Part shown: positions 25,234 to 34,706 of the stretch, piece by piece
Numbering within the stretch: the first letter of the stretch is position 1
How the letters are laid out: every line of letters starts with the position of its first letter
Assembly: GCA_934101175.1 (NCBI GenBank)
Contig: CAKOQC010000002.1
Span: 62,001 to 126,000 of the forward strand
DNA from: RUG705 sp934101175
GTDB taxonomy: Bacteria > Bacillota_I > Bacilli_A > RF39 > UBA660
Length of the DNA stretch: 64,000 nucleotides
Direction: 5' to 3'
Notes under the pieces: generated by a model
What the model saw: only the letters and a program-made list of their open reading frames with translations
What the model was told of the DNA's origin: nothing
Databases searched by the model: none
Program-made: the position numbers and the translations under genes

Positions 25234-28047
25234 ATGGATAAAATAATTGTTAAAGGTGCAAGAGTTAACAATCTTAAAAATATAGATATAGAAATACCTA
25301 AAAATAAACTTGTTGTTATGACAGGTGTTTCAGGTTCAGGAAAAAGTAGTTTGGCATTTGATACTATATATGCTGAAGGACAAAGGAGATATATAGAAAG
25401 TTTAAGTGCTTATGCTAGACAATTCTTAGGTGGTAGCGATAAACCTGATGTTGATTCAATAGAAGGGTTATCTCCTTCAATTAGTATTGATCAAAAAAGC
25501 ACTAACAAAAATCCTAGATCTACCGTAGGTACTATAACAGAAATATATGATTACCTTAGACTTTTATATGCTAGAGTAGGTGTTCCTTATTGTCCAGAAC
25601 ATCATATTCCTATTACTAGTCAAAGTATTGAAGAAATGACTAATAAAGTATTAGAAATGGATGAAGGCACTAAAATAATGGTAATGGCTCCTGTTGTAAA
25701 AGGAGAGAAAGGTACACATAAAGATACTTTAGAACAATTAAGAAAAGACGGGTATATAAGATGTAAAATTGATGGTGAAATCAAAGAACTATCAGAAAAT
25801 ATAGAACTAGATAAAAATAAGAAACATATTATTTTAGTAGTTGTAGATAGATTGGTTATTAAACCTGATATTAGAACAAGACTATATGATTCAATTGAAA
25901 CAGCCTCTAAGTTAGCACATGGCAAAATTATTATTGATTTACCTAGTACTAATGAAGAAGTCTTAATGAGTGAAGATTTTGCATGTCCTTATTGTGACTT
26001 TTCATTACTTGAACTTGAACCTAGAATATTTTCTTTCAATGCTCCATATGGGGCTTGTCCTGATTGTAAAGGACTAGGGGTTAAATATAACATTGATGTT
26101 GATTTAGTAATTCCAGATAGAAATTTATCTATTAATGAAGGTGGAATTAAGCCTTTTAGTATTGATGATGATAACATTAATAGAACGCAATTAGAGGCAG
26201 TAGCTAAATACTATGATATTGACTTAGATATGAAAATAAAAGATTTAGATAAAGATAAATTAAATATCATTTTATATGGTTCTCCTGATGTATTAGAGTT
26301 TAAATATACTTCTAAGAATGGTAATACAAGAAATGCTAAAGATTATTTTGAAGGAGTTATTACTAACTTAGAAAGAAGATATATTGAAACAAAAAGTTCC
26401 TGGATAAGAGAATGGATAGAACTTTACATGAGAGAAAGTGTTTGTCCTACATGTAAAGGTGCAAGACTTGGTGAAGCTGCTTTATCAGTACTAATTAACA
26501 AGAAAAATATATATGAAGTTTCTTGCTTGTCTATAAGAGAACTTAGAGACTTTATTTCTAATTTAAAATTATCACCAGAAAAAAAGGAGATAGCCTCTTT
26601 GTTAATAAAAGAAATTAATAATAGACTAGACTTCTTAATTAATGTTGGACTTGAATATTTAACTTTAAGTAGAACTGCTGGTACATTATCAGGAGGAGAA
26701 AGTCAAAGAATTAGACTTGCTACACAAATAGGTTCTAAACTAACGGGAGTGCTTTATGTATTAGATGAACCTAGTATTGGACTTCATCAAAGGGATAACC
26801 AAAAATTAATCAATTCCTTACTTGAAATGAGAGATCTTGGCAATACTTTGATAGTAGTAGAACATGATACTGATACTATGTTAGCAGCGGACTATTTAGT
26901 AGATATTGGTCCATTTGCGGGTGAACACGGAGGAGAAGTAGTTGCTGCTGGTACACCACAAGAAGTAATTGCTAACGAAAATAGTATCACAGGACAATAT
27001 TTATCTGGTAAAAGAAAAATATTAGTACCTGAAAAAAGAAGAAAAGGAAATGGTAAATTCTTAAAAATTATGGGTGCTAAAGAAAATAACCTTAAAAATA
27101 TTAATGTTTCTTTCCCATTAGGCACATTTACTTGTGTAACAGGAGTATCTGGATCAGGAAAAAGTAGTTTAGTTAATGAAATATTATATAAATCTTTAGC
27201 TAATAACTTATATAGTTCTAAGGAAAGACCTGGTAAATGCAGAGAAATTAAAGGTATGGATGAAATTGATAAGGTTGTTCTTATTACTCAAAACCCAATA
27301 GGAAGAACTCCTAGAAGTAATCCTGCTACTTATGTTGGAGTATTTGATGATATTAGAGATATCTTTGCAGAAACTAAAGAAGCTAAAATTAAAGGATATG
27401 ATAAAGGGAGATTTAGTTTCAATGTTAAAGGTGGAAGATGTGAGGCTTGTTGGGGAGATGGAGTAAAGAAAATAGAGATGCATTTTTTACCAGATGTATA
27501 TGTTCCTTGTGATGTATGTCATGGAACTAGATATAATAAAGAGACACTTTCTATTAAATATAAAGGTAAAAATATATATGATGTTTTAGAGATGAGAGTA
27601 GATGAATTAATAGAGTTCTTTGAAAACCATCCTAAGGTAGTACATAAACTTAAAACACTTCAAGATGTTGGACTTGGATATATTAAAGTTGGTCAGAGTG
27701 CTCCGACATTATCAGGAGGAGAAGCTGCAAGAGTTAAACTAGCAAAAGAATTACAAAAAAAACCTACTGGTAAAAGTATGTTTATATTAGATGAACCTAC
27801 GACAGGATTACATTCTTATGATATTGAAAAATTACTTAACATTTTAAACAGAATTGTTGATAATGGTGATACCGTTGTTGTTATTGAGCATAATCTAGAT
27901 GTTATTAAAGTAGCAGACTATATTATTGACTTAGGACCTGAGGGAGGAAATCTTGGTGGTACAGTCGTTGTTACAGGAACACCAGAAGAAGTAGCTAGAC
28001 ATGAAACTAGTTATACAGGACAATTCTTAAAAGATTATTTAAAATAA
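25234..28047 (+). CDS. uvrA: Excinuclease ABC subunit A
   Basis: A 937-residue DNA damage-recognition ATPase of nucleotide excision repair. Two ABC ATPase modules have Walker A GVSGSGKSSLAF (near residue 32) and GVSGSGKSSLVN, and signatures LSGGESQRIRLA and LSGGEAARVKLA. Zinc fingers are CPYCDFSLLELEPRIFSFN plus CPDCKG, and CEACWGDG plus CDVCHG. No uvrB lies next to it. It is preceded by its own strong promoter. Confidence 0.97.
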   Translation: MDKIIVKGARVNNLKNIDIEIPKNKLVVMTGVSGSGKSSLAFDTIYAEGQRRYIESLSAYARQFLGGSDKPDVDSIEGLSPSISIDQKSTNKNPRSTVGTITEIYDYLRLLYARVGVPYCPEHHIPITSQSIEEMTNKVLEMDEGTKIMVMAPVVKGEKGTHKDTLEQLRKDGYIRCKIDGEIKELSENIELDKNKKHIILVVVDRLVIKPDIRTRLYDSIETASKLAHGKIIIDLPSTNEEVLMSEDFACPYCDFSLLELEPRIFSFNAPYGACPDCKGLGVKYNIDVDLVIPDRNLSINEGGIKPFSIDDDNINRTQLEAVAKYYDIDLDMKIKDLDKDKLNIILYGSPDVLEFKYTSKNGNTRNAKDYFEGVITNLERRYIETKSSWIREWIELYMRESVCPTCKGARLGEAALSVLINKKNIYEVSCLSIRELRDFISNLKLSPEKKEIASLLIKEINNRLDFLINVGLEYLTLSRTAGTLSGGESQRIRLATQIGSKLTGVLYVLDEPSIGLHQRDNQKLINSLLEMRDLGNTLIVVEHDTDTMLAADYLVDIGPFAGEHGGEVVAAGTPQEVIANENSITGQYLSGKRKILVPEKRRKGNGKFLKIMGAKENNLKNINVSFPLGTFTCVTGVSGSGKSSLVNEILYKSLANNLYSSKERPGKCREIKGMDEIDKVVLITQNPIGRTPRSNPATYVGVFDDIRDIFAETKEAKIKGYDKGRFSFNVKGGRCEACWGDGVKKIEMHFLPDVYVPCDVCHGTRYNKETLSIKYKGKNIYDVLEMRVDELIEFFENHPKVVHKLKTLQDVGLGYIKVGQSAPTLSGGEAARVKLAKELQKKPTGKSMFILDEPTTGLHSYDIEKLLNILNRIVDNGDTVVVIEHNLDVIKVADYIIDLGPEGGNLGGTVVVTGTPEEVARHETSYTGQFLKDYLK

Positions 28048-28106
28048 AGAAAGGCATTATGAATAATAGAAATATTATTTATTAATGTTTTTTTATTTTA
28101 TTTTTT

Positions 28107-28134
28107 GAATATATCTTAAATAATAACATATCTT
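28107..28134 (+). promoter_or_regulatory. Possible sigma E promoter of spoIVA
   Basis: GAATATA (28107-28113) and CATATCTT (28127-28134), separated by 13 nt, resemble the mother-cell sigma E -35 and -10. The match is partial, but the gene is a classic sigma E target. Confidence 0.45.
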
Positions 28135-28154
28135 TTATTGAAGAGAGGTTTTAT

Positions 28155-29624
28155 ATGGAAAAAATAGATGTTATTAAGAATATTGCATTAAGAACTGGTG
28201 GAGATATATATTTAGGAGTTGTTGGAGCAGTTAGAACAGGTAAATCAACTTTTATTCGACGTTTTATGGAGAATTTAGTTATTCCTAATATTCAAGATGA
28301 GTTTGAAAAAAAGAGGGCTTTAGATGAACTTCCACAAGCTGCTAACGGAAAAATGATTATGACAACTGAACCTAAATTTGTACCTGCTAATGCTGCTAAA
28401 ATTAAAATTGATGAGTTTTCTGCTAATATTAAGATGATTGATTGTGTTGGTTATGTAATAAATAACGCGAAAGGTATTGATGATGAAAATGGTCCAAGAT
28501 ATGTAATGACACCATGGTATAGCGAACCGATTCCATTCGTTGAAGCTGCTGAGATAGGAACAGAAAAGGTAATTAAAGATCATTCCACAATTGGTATAGT
28601 AGTAACTAGCGATGGTTCTTTCGGAGAATTCTCTAGAAGTGATTATGTCGAAGCTGAAGAAACGGTTATAAGTGAATTAAGAGAAATAGGCAAACCTTAT
28701 ATAGTATTACTTAATTCAGCTAATCCTGCTGATGACAATACAATTAATATGGCTCAGGAATTAAAAGAAAAATATATGGTACCAGTTTTACCTATAAATG
28801 TAGAATTAATGCAAGAAAGAGATATGTATAATATCTTAAAAGAAGCTCTATATGAGTTTCCAGTAGTAGAAGTAAAAGTTAACATTCCTGATTGGATTTC
28901 TATTTTGAAGCCAGATCATTATGTTAAAAAAGTCTATGTTGAAAAGATTAAAGAAAGTGTTCTTACTATAGATAAAATAAGAGATGTTGATTCTATTACA
29001 GAATATTTTAAAGACTGTGAATACATAGAAAAAGCATATTTGTCTGATGTTGATACTTCGACAGGAGAAGTTACCATTAATTTATCGGCCCCTAAGGAGT
29101 TATATAGTCAAGTACTAAGAGATATAATTAATGTAGATATTACTTCTAAAGCAGATTTATTATGTTTATTCCAAGACTTTAATGAGGCTAAATTAGAATA
29201 TGATCAGATTAAGGGTGCATTAAAAATGGTTAAACAAACAGGATATGGTATAGCATCACCTACTTTAGCAGATATGAAATTAGAAAAACCGGAGATTATT
29301 AAACAAGGTGGCAGATATGGAGTTAAACTTAAAGCTAAGGCACCTTCAATTCATATGATTAAAGTAGATGTCGAATCAACATTTGAACCAATTATAGGTA
29401 GTGAGATGCAAAGTAAAGAATTAATTAATGGTCTTACAGATGCTTCCAAAAGTGATGATATTTGGAAAAGTGAAATATTTGGACGCAGTTTAGACGTTAT
29501 TGTTCAAGAAGGAATTCAAGCTAAATTAGCTATGATGCCAGAATCAGTAAGATATAAACTATGTCAAACATTAACTAAAATTATTAACAAAGGTAGTACT
29601 ACAATGATTGCAATTGTCATATAG
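28155..29624 (+). CDS. spoIVA: Stage IV sporulation protein A
   Basis: 489 residues, the usual SpoIVA length. This is the ATPase that polymerises on the forespore surface as the coat basement layer. The N-terminal Walker A is GAVRTGKSTFIRRF. The family signatures MIDCVGYVINNAKG and RYVMTPWYSEPIPF-EAAEIGT follow, then the C-terminal domain ending KIINKGSTTMIAIVI. It is followed by hup, as in Bacillus. This is the clearest sign that the organism belongs to a spore-forming lineage. Confidence 0.97.
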   Translation: MEKIDVIKNIALRTGGDIYLGVVGAVRTGKSTFIRRFMENLVIPNIQDEFEKKRALDELPQAANGKMIMTTEPKFVPANAAKIKIDEFSANIKMIDCVGYVINNAKGIDDENGPRYVMTPWYSEPIPFVEAAEIGTEKVIKDHSTIGIVVTSDGSFGEFSRSDYVEAEETVISELREIGKPYIVLLNSANPADDNTINMAQELKEKYMVPVLPINVELMQERDMYNILKEALYEFPVVEVKVNIPDWISILKPDHYVKKVYVEKIKESVLTIDKIRDVDSITEYFKDCEYIEKAYLSDVDTSTGEVTINLSAPKELYSQVLRDIINVDITSKADLLCLFQDFNEAKLEYDQIKGALKMVKQTGYGIASPTLADMKLEKPEIIKQGGRYGVKLKAKAPSIHMIKVDVESTFEPIIGSEMQSKELINGLTDASKSDDIWKSEIFGRSLDVIVQEGIQAKLAMMPESVRYKLCQTLTKIINKGSTTMIAIVI

Positions 29625-29646
29625 ACATTTTATGTAAAATAGAAAT

Positions 29647-29678
29647 TAAAAAGGCCAGAAAAAATGGCTTTTTTTACT
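29647..29678 (+). terminator. Terminator after spoIVA
   Basis: AAAAGGCCA pairs with TGGCTTTTT and is followed by more Ts. Confidence 0.75.
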
Positions 29679-29691
29679 TAAAGTATTGATT

Positions 29692-29719
29692 TTGAACTAA
29701 AAAAATGGTATTGTATTGT
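29692..29719 (+). promoter_or_regulatory. hup promoter
   Basis: TTGAAC (29692-29697), a 16-nt spacer and TATTGT (29714-29719). Confidence 0.5.
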
Positions 29720-29770
29720 TTGTAAGCATAGATGTTGTTTACTTAAACTAGAAAATGGAGGTAATTAAAA

Positions 29771-30043
29771 ATGACAAAAGCATGTTTAGTTGAATACATT
29801 GCTGAAAATGCTGACTTAACAAAAGCTGATGCTACTAGAGCATTAGAAGCTATGTTAGAAGGTGTAACAAAAGGACTAAAAGAGGAAGGAAAAGTTACAT
29901 TAGTAGGTTTTGGAACTTTCACTGCTAAAAAGAGAGATGCAAGAACTGGTAGAAATCCTCAAACAGGAGAAGAAGTTAAAATTGCTGCTAGAGTAGTACC
30001 TGGTTTCAAAGCTGGAAACAAATTAAAAGATGCTTTAAATTAG
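29771..30043 (+). CDS. hup: DNA-binding protein HU
   Basis: A 90-residue histone-like protein that bends and compacts DNA. HU signatures are LTKADATRALEAM, VTLVGFGTFTAKKRDARTGR (the beta-arm approach) and NPQTGEEVKI, with a GFKAGNKLKDAL C-terminus. It has its own promoter and ribosome site (GGAGG), and lies next to spoIVA as in Bacillus. Confidence 0.97.
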   Translation: MTKACLVEYIAENADLTKADATRALEAMLEGVTKGLKEEGKVTLVGFGTFTAKKRDARTGRNPQTGEEVKIAARVVPGFKAGNKLKDALN

Positions 30044-30056
30044 TCTTTTATAAACA

Positions 30057-30094
30057 AAATAACTAATAACGATTTAATGTTATTAGTTATTTTT
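30057..30094. terminator. Bidirectional terminator between hup and the repressor gene
   Basis: AATAACTAATAAC and GTTATTAGTTATT form a 13-bp stem followed by Ts. It separates convergent genes and marks the switch from mostly + to mostly minus genes. Confidence 0.85.
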
Positions 30095-30096
30095 TA

Positions 30097-30762
30097 TTAT
30101 TTAATTTCTCTATGAATAGCTGTTACTTTTCCTAATATCATATCAGTAGAAATGATATTAACATTAATACTAGGATATTTAGGGTTCATAGCTTGAAGAA
30201 TTATTCCCTTAGGATACTTATATAATTTTCTTACTGATAAAATATTACTTTTAGTAGCAATTACGATATCATCACCATTTTTATAATCATCTAGTCTTTC
30301 AAAGAAAACTTTATCATTTTTTAAATAATATGGATTCATTGAGTCATCTAATATTTTAACAGATAATTCTGATTTACCTACAAGAGGCTCATAAGAAGCA
30401 TTTTTATATGTATTAATAATTTTTTCATTTTTAGCTGTTAGATTATTATCTATACGAGTACTTTTAACATAATTTTTAACAAACTTATTTTCTAAAAGTT
30501 GTTTTTCTTCTGAAGTTATATTAGCTGTGCTTAATATAGAAGTGTCTATGTTAAAAATATTACAAATTTCAAAGAATAAATCATATGGTATATTTAATAA
30601 TCCTGTTTCATATTTATGTAATGTTTGACGATTTTTTTGATGATTTAAGGCTACAGATAAATCTTCTAGAGAATAATTGTATTTCTTACGATTTTCCTTT
30701 ATTAAATTACCTACGAATGGTTTTAATTCATCACTTACTAATTCTTTCTTTCTAGTTCTCAT
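30097..30762 (-). CDS. LexA/CI-like repressor: XRE HTH plus S24 peptidase domain
   Basis: 221 residues. An N-terminal XRE helix-turn-helix (YSLEDLSVALNHQKNRQTLHKY) is joined to an S24 self-cleaving domain, with the Ser in LDDSMNPYYLKND (near residue 140) and the Lys in SVRKLYKYP (near 180). Such proteins lose repression after RecA-stimulated autocleavage. It is not a canonical LexA (no winged-helix N-terminus), so the regulon is unknown. It lies 14 bases downstream of two VUT-type membrane genes and may be cotranscribed with them. Confidence 0.8.
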   Translation of the reverse strand: MRTRKKELVSDELKPFVGNLIKENRKKYNYSLEDLSVALNHQKNRQTLHKYETGLLNIPYDLFFEICNIFNIDTSILSTANITSEEKQLLENKFVKNYVKSTRIDNNLTAKNEKIINTYKNASYEPLVGKSELSVKILDDSMNPYYLKNDKVFFERLDDYKNGDDIVIATKSNILSVRKLYKYPKGIILQAMNPKYPSINVNIISTDMILGKVTAIHREIK

Positions 30763-30776
30763 ACTAATACTCCTTA

Positions 30777-31439
30777 CTAACTAATTTTATTGGCTATATA
30801 GATAGGAATTGTTCCTAGAATACCAATAATGGTTTTTATTATATATCTAATTACTATACAGATGATTAAATCAATAGTATTATATTCAAATAAGAATGAT
30901 ATTAAAGCAAATAAGGCACTATCTAATAGTTCTACGATGATTATGGAAAATATATTGCTTAAAATTATCTTATTCTGAAGTCTTTTTATTAAATAGTATA
31001 ATTTACTGCTTAAATATGTTGATGATAATAGGGATACTATTAAAGCAATATATATACGAAGGTTATATTTAAAGATACTATCATATGATTTATTAGCTAG
31101 TTCATTATATTTACTACTCTCAATAAGACCAGATAAATTTAAGAAGCAACAACTTACTAAGGCTGTTATTAGAATTAGACTTAAGTATGTAACTAATTCT
31201 TGTGGGCCTCGCTTTTGAGTAATTAGATTTCCGGCTATAATTATGGAAATTGTTGTGGCTAGTCCAATAGAAATATTTACTCCCATTAAATCTATTTGCT
31301 TTAGGCTCATAATACATGATACAAGAGTAGCTATAATACCGTAAACATATAAACCATCTGTTTTATACTTTTTATATAATATTGTCAAAGATAAATAACA
31401 AATTAACATTTCTACTATTATTAATATAATATTTTTCAT
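30777..31439 (-). CDS. VUT/YhhQ-like integral membrane protein (1)
   Basis: 220 residues with about six hydrophobic segments. The loop IIAGNLITQKRGPQEL and the preceding DLMGVNISIGLATTIS fit the VUT family (YhhQ-type transporters of queuosine precursors). The substrate cannot be settled. It overlaps the next paralogous gene by 4 bases. A tandem pair suggests either a two-subunit transporter or a diverged duplication. Confidence 0.6.
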   Translation of the reverse strand: MKNIILIIVEMLICYLSLTILYKKYKTDGLYVYGIIATLVSCIMSLKQIDLMGVNISIGLATTISIIIAGNLITQKRGPQELVTYLSLILITALVSCCFLNLSGLIESSKYNELANKSYDSIFKYNLRIYIALIVSLLSSTYLSSKLYYLIKRLQNKIILSNIFSIIIVELLDSALFALISFLFEYNTIDLIICIVIRYIIKTIIGILGTIPIYIANKIS

Positions 31440-32101
31440 TCTTGCACCTTCTTATTGATAAGATAATTTATTATTAAGAGATTTATCAAGGTAACTAAGA
31501 TGCCAATAATATAAGTAGATATACCAACAAATAAGGAATCTTTTAGTTCTAAGATATTAATATATGATAGAATGGAGAAGAGCATTGTTGGAATTAGACC
31601 AGTTATAATGTAAGTTAAACTGACATTTATAGAAATGTTTTTCTTTAGTTCTGACATTAATTTATATAATCTAATGACAATATATTGACTAATAGCCATA
31701 ATAATAGGGTAGACAATTAATATTTTGTAATTGTAAGCAAATGTCCCTTGCATATTTATTGATATCGTTTCTGTTATAGCTGGTACAAAATAATTCATAG
31801 TAGCTATTAGTAGACTAGTTGACATATTAGAATACAAAGATATCAAGATAATATTTTTATTTTCTTTGTAGCCATATTTTGTTATAAATACATATATTAT
31901 AGTAAAAACGGCAATTACAGGAATAATATTTAGATTAACATTTATCTTACTAATAGTTGCTACTTTGAATGATAGTATTAAGCCTAGAAGATTCATAATT
32001 ACTAGTGAAAAGTAGTAACCTCGTTTATCAAGCATTTTGTAGATGCTGAAGGTTGTTAAAATTGTTAAAAATATTAATATTAAGAAAATTATCTCACTCA
32101 T
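31436..32101 (-). CDS. VUT-like integral membrane protein (2)
   Basis: 221 residues, six or so hydrophobic segments, and almost the same length and topology as its downstream neighbour. The family loop is degenerate (VFITKYGYKENKNI). Sequence similarity between the two is low by eye, so paralogy is inferred from length, topology and overlap. It is the first gene of a three-gene minus-strand unit with the S24 repressor. Confidence 0.5.
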   Translation of the reverse strand: MSEIIFLILIFLTILTTFSIYKMLDKRGYYFSLVIMNLLGLILSFKVATISKINVNLNIIPVIAVFTIIYVFITKYGYKENKNIILISLYSNMSTSLLIATMNYFVPAITETISINMQGTFAYNYKILIVYPIIMAISQYIVIRLYKLMSELKKNISINVSLTYIITGLIPTMLFSILSYINILELKDSLFVGISTYIIGILVTLINLLIINYLINKKVQE

Positions 32102-32142
32102 TTGTCCACCTTCTTATTCAATTAATATTATAACATAAAAAT

Positions 32143-32171
32143 AAAAGATACAAAATATTTTCGTATCTTTT
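32143..32171. terminator. Terminator downstream of the dehydratase-related pair
   Basis: AAAAGATAC (32143-32151) pairs with GTATCTTTT (32163-32171), with Ts on the + side and As on the minus side, so it can work for the minus-strand operon ending at 32199. Confidence 0.75.
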
Positions 32172-32198
32172 TCTTAAAATATTATATATAAACATTAT

Positions 32199-33260
32199 TT
32201 AATGTCTTTTAGTATTAATCATATCATTAAAGGCTTCTATTTTAGTATCAATGTTAGCTATATTATTTTCGCCATCAAAACTTAGATATAGAATAGGGAC
32301 ATGATATTCTTCACTAATTTGACTTAAGATTGGCATGGCATTAATTTCAGGGACACAACTAAAACTTTTTATATGAATTATACCATCAACACCTTTTTCA
32401 CAATGTTCTATGGCATGAACTACTGATTCAGTGCCATCTGCTCCAAGAGGGTATTTTATATATTTTTTTCCTTTTCTTAGTAAATATCTTCTTTTAAATC
32501 TTTTAATTATTAATAAATATGTAAGATTGGTATATCTTGTTATTTCTATTCCTTCTTTTATTAAGTTTCTTTCAATATTGTTACTAGAATTTAAATCCAT
32601 AAGGGAAAATAATTCTCCAATTAAGAGGATCTTTTTTCTAGGTATATCTTTTAATTCAATTGATTTATAGATTCTTTTATATTTATGATATATTTTTATA
32701 ATTTTAATAAGGCTTAATTTTGAATTTAAATATTCTTGATGCATATTTTTTTCAGCATTTTCAAATGAGTTTAGCTGTTTTTCAAAACCCATATTCTTTC
32801 TTAATATTATATCTAATTTATCCATAAATATCATTATTAGAAAGCCTTTTAAAAGACAATATGCATAATAAAAAATATTTAGTTTTTTATTTTGGGTTTT
32901 AGCAAACTTATATAATTTAATTAAAGAGACATGATTATCTTTTATTAGATTTACAAATGTAAATTTATATCCTAGATCTTTTAAGATTTGTTCTTGTAAT
33001 TCGGCAAAATATCCATAACGGCATCCGCCTCCTGCTTGTATTAAAATTTCAGCGCCAGAATTTAGAGCATCTATATAATTACCTAAATTATATTTAAAAG
33101 GCATGCATATATCATCTGGACTATATTTTGAACCAAGACTAATAGTATGTTTATTATTTTCTTCAGGAATAATCATCTCGCATTTAGTGATTTTTTCAAT
33201 AATATATTTTATAGGAATATAATATTTACCTAGATGAGGTAGAGATATTTTCTTATTCAT
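32199..33260 (-). CDS. 2-hydroxyacyl-CoA dehydratase-related Fe-S protein
   Basis: 353 residues. SPDDICMPFKYNLGNYIDAL and IQAGGGCRYGYFAELQEQIL, with Cys in KSFSCVPEINA, match the HgdB/double-cubane family of radical-type dehydratases and their relatives, whose cysteines hold Fe-S clusters. The substrate is unknown. ATG 33260 lies 7 nt after AGAGGTG. The longer reading from 33269 is less likely. It overlaps the upstream partner gene by 8 bases. Confidence 0.75.
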   Translation of the reverse strand: MNKKISLPHLGKYYIPIKYIIEKITKCEMIIPEENNKHTISLGSKYSPDDICMPFKYNLGNYIDALNSGAEILIQAGGGCRYGYFAELQEQILKDLGYKFTFVNLIKDNHVSLIKLYKFAKTQNKKLNIFYYAYCLLKGFLIMIFMDKLDIILRKNMGFEKQLNSFENAEKNMHQEYLNSKLSLIKIIKIYHKYKRIYKSIELKDIPRKKILLIGELFSLMDLNSSNNIERNLIKEGIEITRYTNLTYLLIIKRFKRRYLLRKGKKYIKYPLGADGTESVVHAIEHCEKGVDGIIHIKSFSCVPEINAMPILSQISEEYHVPILYLSFDGENNIANIDTKIEAFNDMINTKRH

Positions 33261-34167
33261 TATTTGCACCTCTTAAAATATCAATAAAACTTTCTAGTTT
33301 TGTTTCTAGACTTAAATCAGTAATATTTTCATCAATTAATAAATTTAATATGGGAAGTTGTTTATTCTTTCTAATAGCTAAATTATTAACAAGAGAATCT
33401 ACACCACAAGGATATGTTGAGATAAATATTAAACCATCTACTTGATGATAGTAGTAGTATAAGGCTCCAATCATTTCTTTAGAGTATTTCCAATATAATG
33501 TATTTGAAAAATATTCTGAAAATTTAGTAGCCGTTTTTTTATTCAAATAATTTGAGAATATTGGAGTGATATTATTTTTTTCTAGATAATCGATAATATA
33601 TCCAGAAATATATTTATCTTTTATATTGTAGAAATGGGACATAATTAAAATTTTCTTATTAGACTTTGATAGCTTATTTTTGGTTTCTTGTTCTTTAGTA
33701 ATATTATATGTTTTTTGTTTTTTTAAAGCATATATATAACTAGAAATAATTTTTATAGGATTTTTAGTAAATTTGAATCCTATTTTTAGCAGACTCATAA
33801 ATTGATATTTGTGTTTAGTATGTTCAATATCAATATCTAATAGCATACTTTCTGGTAGTAAACATCTTAAATTATCATATATACCATTAAGTCTAGTACA
33901 TACTTTATCTTTTTTACCATAATCACATACTCTTGATATAAGTAAATAGTCGCACTTTTCTGCAAGATATAGAGCATGTCCTATATATATTTTATAAGAT
34001 AGGCAGCATTCATCAATAGTGTTATTAACTCCTAAATCTACTATTTCATGGTTTGTTTCAGGGCTTAAGATAACATTTACTCCTAAAGATTCTAAATAAT
34101 TCTTCCATAATACACCATAGCGATAATATAGTAAAGCTCTGGGAATACCAACTTTTATTTTTTTCAT
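33253..34167 (-). CDS. DUF2229-type protein related to acyl-CoA dehydratase activators
   Basis: 304 residues. GIPRALLYYRYGVLWKNYLE near the N-terminus, TIDECCLSYKIYIGHALYL (paired Cys) and STYPCGVDSLVNN are the DUF2229 pattern, found next to BadF/HgdC-type activases. The usual ATP-binding activase is not encoded beside it here. It is coupled to the downstream Fe-S protein, and the two probably form one enzyme or complex. Confidence 0.75.
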   Translation of the reverse strand: MKKIKVGIPRALLYYRYGVLWKNYLESLGVNVILSPETNHEIVDLGVNNTIDECCLSYKIYIGHALYLAEKCDYLLISRVCDYGKKDKVCTRLNGIYDNLRCLLPESMLLDIDIEHTKHKYQFMSLLKIGFKFTKNPIKIISSYIYALKKQKTYNITKEQETKNKLSKSNKKILIMSHFYNIKDKYISGYIIDYLEKNNITPIFSNYLNKKTATKFSEYFSNTLYWKYSKEMIGALYYYYHQVDGLIFISTYPCGVDSLVNNLAIRKNKQLPILNLLIDENITDLSLETKLESFIDILRGANNE

Positions 34168-34245
34168 ATTTCACCTAATTAAATATATGTTGATATATTT
34201 AAAATATGAAGTGAATTTTTATTTATAAATTTAAATTATATCAAA

Positions 34246-34270
34246 TAAAAAAGATAGTTATTCACTATCT
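34246..34270 (-). terminator. Terminator of the rpoE-argS unit
   Basis: On the minus strand AGATAGT/ACTATCT forms a hairpin followed by Us, and its left arm includes the last rpoE codons. Confidence 0.75.
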
Positions 34271-34695
34271 AATTCATCTTCAGAAAGAATTGTTAAATCA
34301 CTTAAATCTTCTTCGGCGTATTCACTTTCATCATCAATAGAATTGAATTCATCTTCTTCAGTCATTTCTTCATTGTTTTCTTCATCTTGATACTCTTCAT
34401 CCTCGTCGTCTTTATCTTCATACAATTCATCCATGTCTATTTTTATTTTATGATTGGATTTTAAATCCCATTTACCATCTTCTAAGAGAATAAATTCTTT
34501 TGATGTAGTTAATGATTGGAAAAAATCAGCTATCTTATCTTGATACTCTTTATCTGATAATTCTAATAATGAACATACTTGTTTGAATAAGTCAGCAGTA
34601 TTCATAGTTGTTTTATTTTCTTCTAAATATAATTTTGCAATATCAGTATATGATAATAATTCTAATTCTTCTTTACTCATTTTACTTAATTTCAT
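34258..34695 (-). CDS. rpoE: DNA-directed RNA polymerase delta subunit
   Basis: 145 residues. The N-terminal HARE-HTH domain (LLSYTDIAKLYLEENKTTMN, DLFKQVCSLL, then FILLEDGKWDLKS) is followed by a ~55-residue Asp/Glu tail. Delta improves recycling and promoter selectivity of RNA polymerase and is typical of Bacilli, so it also helps place the organism. It follows argS by 11 bases. Confidence 0.95.
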   Translation of the reverse strand: MKLSKMSKEELELLSYTDIAKLYLEENKTTMNTADLFKQVCSLLELSDKEYQDKIADFFQSLTTSKEFILLEDGKWDLKSNHKIKIDMDELYEDKDDEDEEYQDEENNEEMTEEDEFNSIDDESEYAEEDLSDLTILSEDELDSE

Positions 34696-34706
34696 TTGTG
34701 TTCCTC

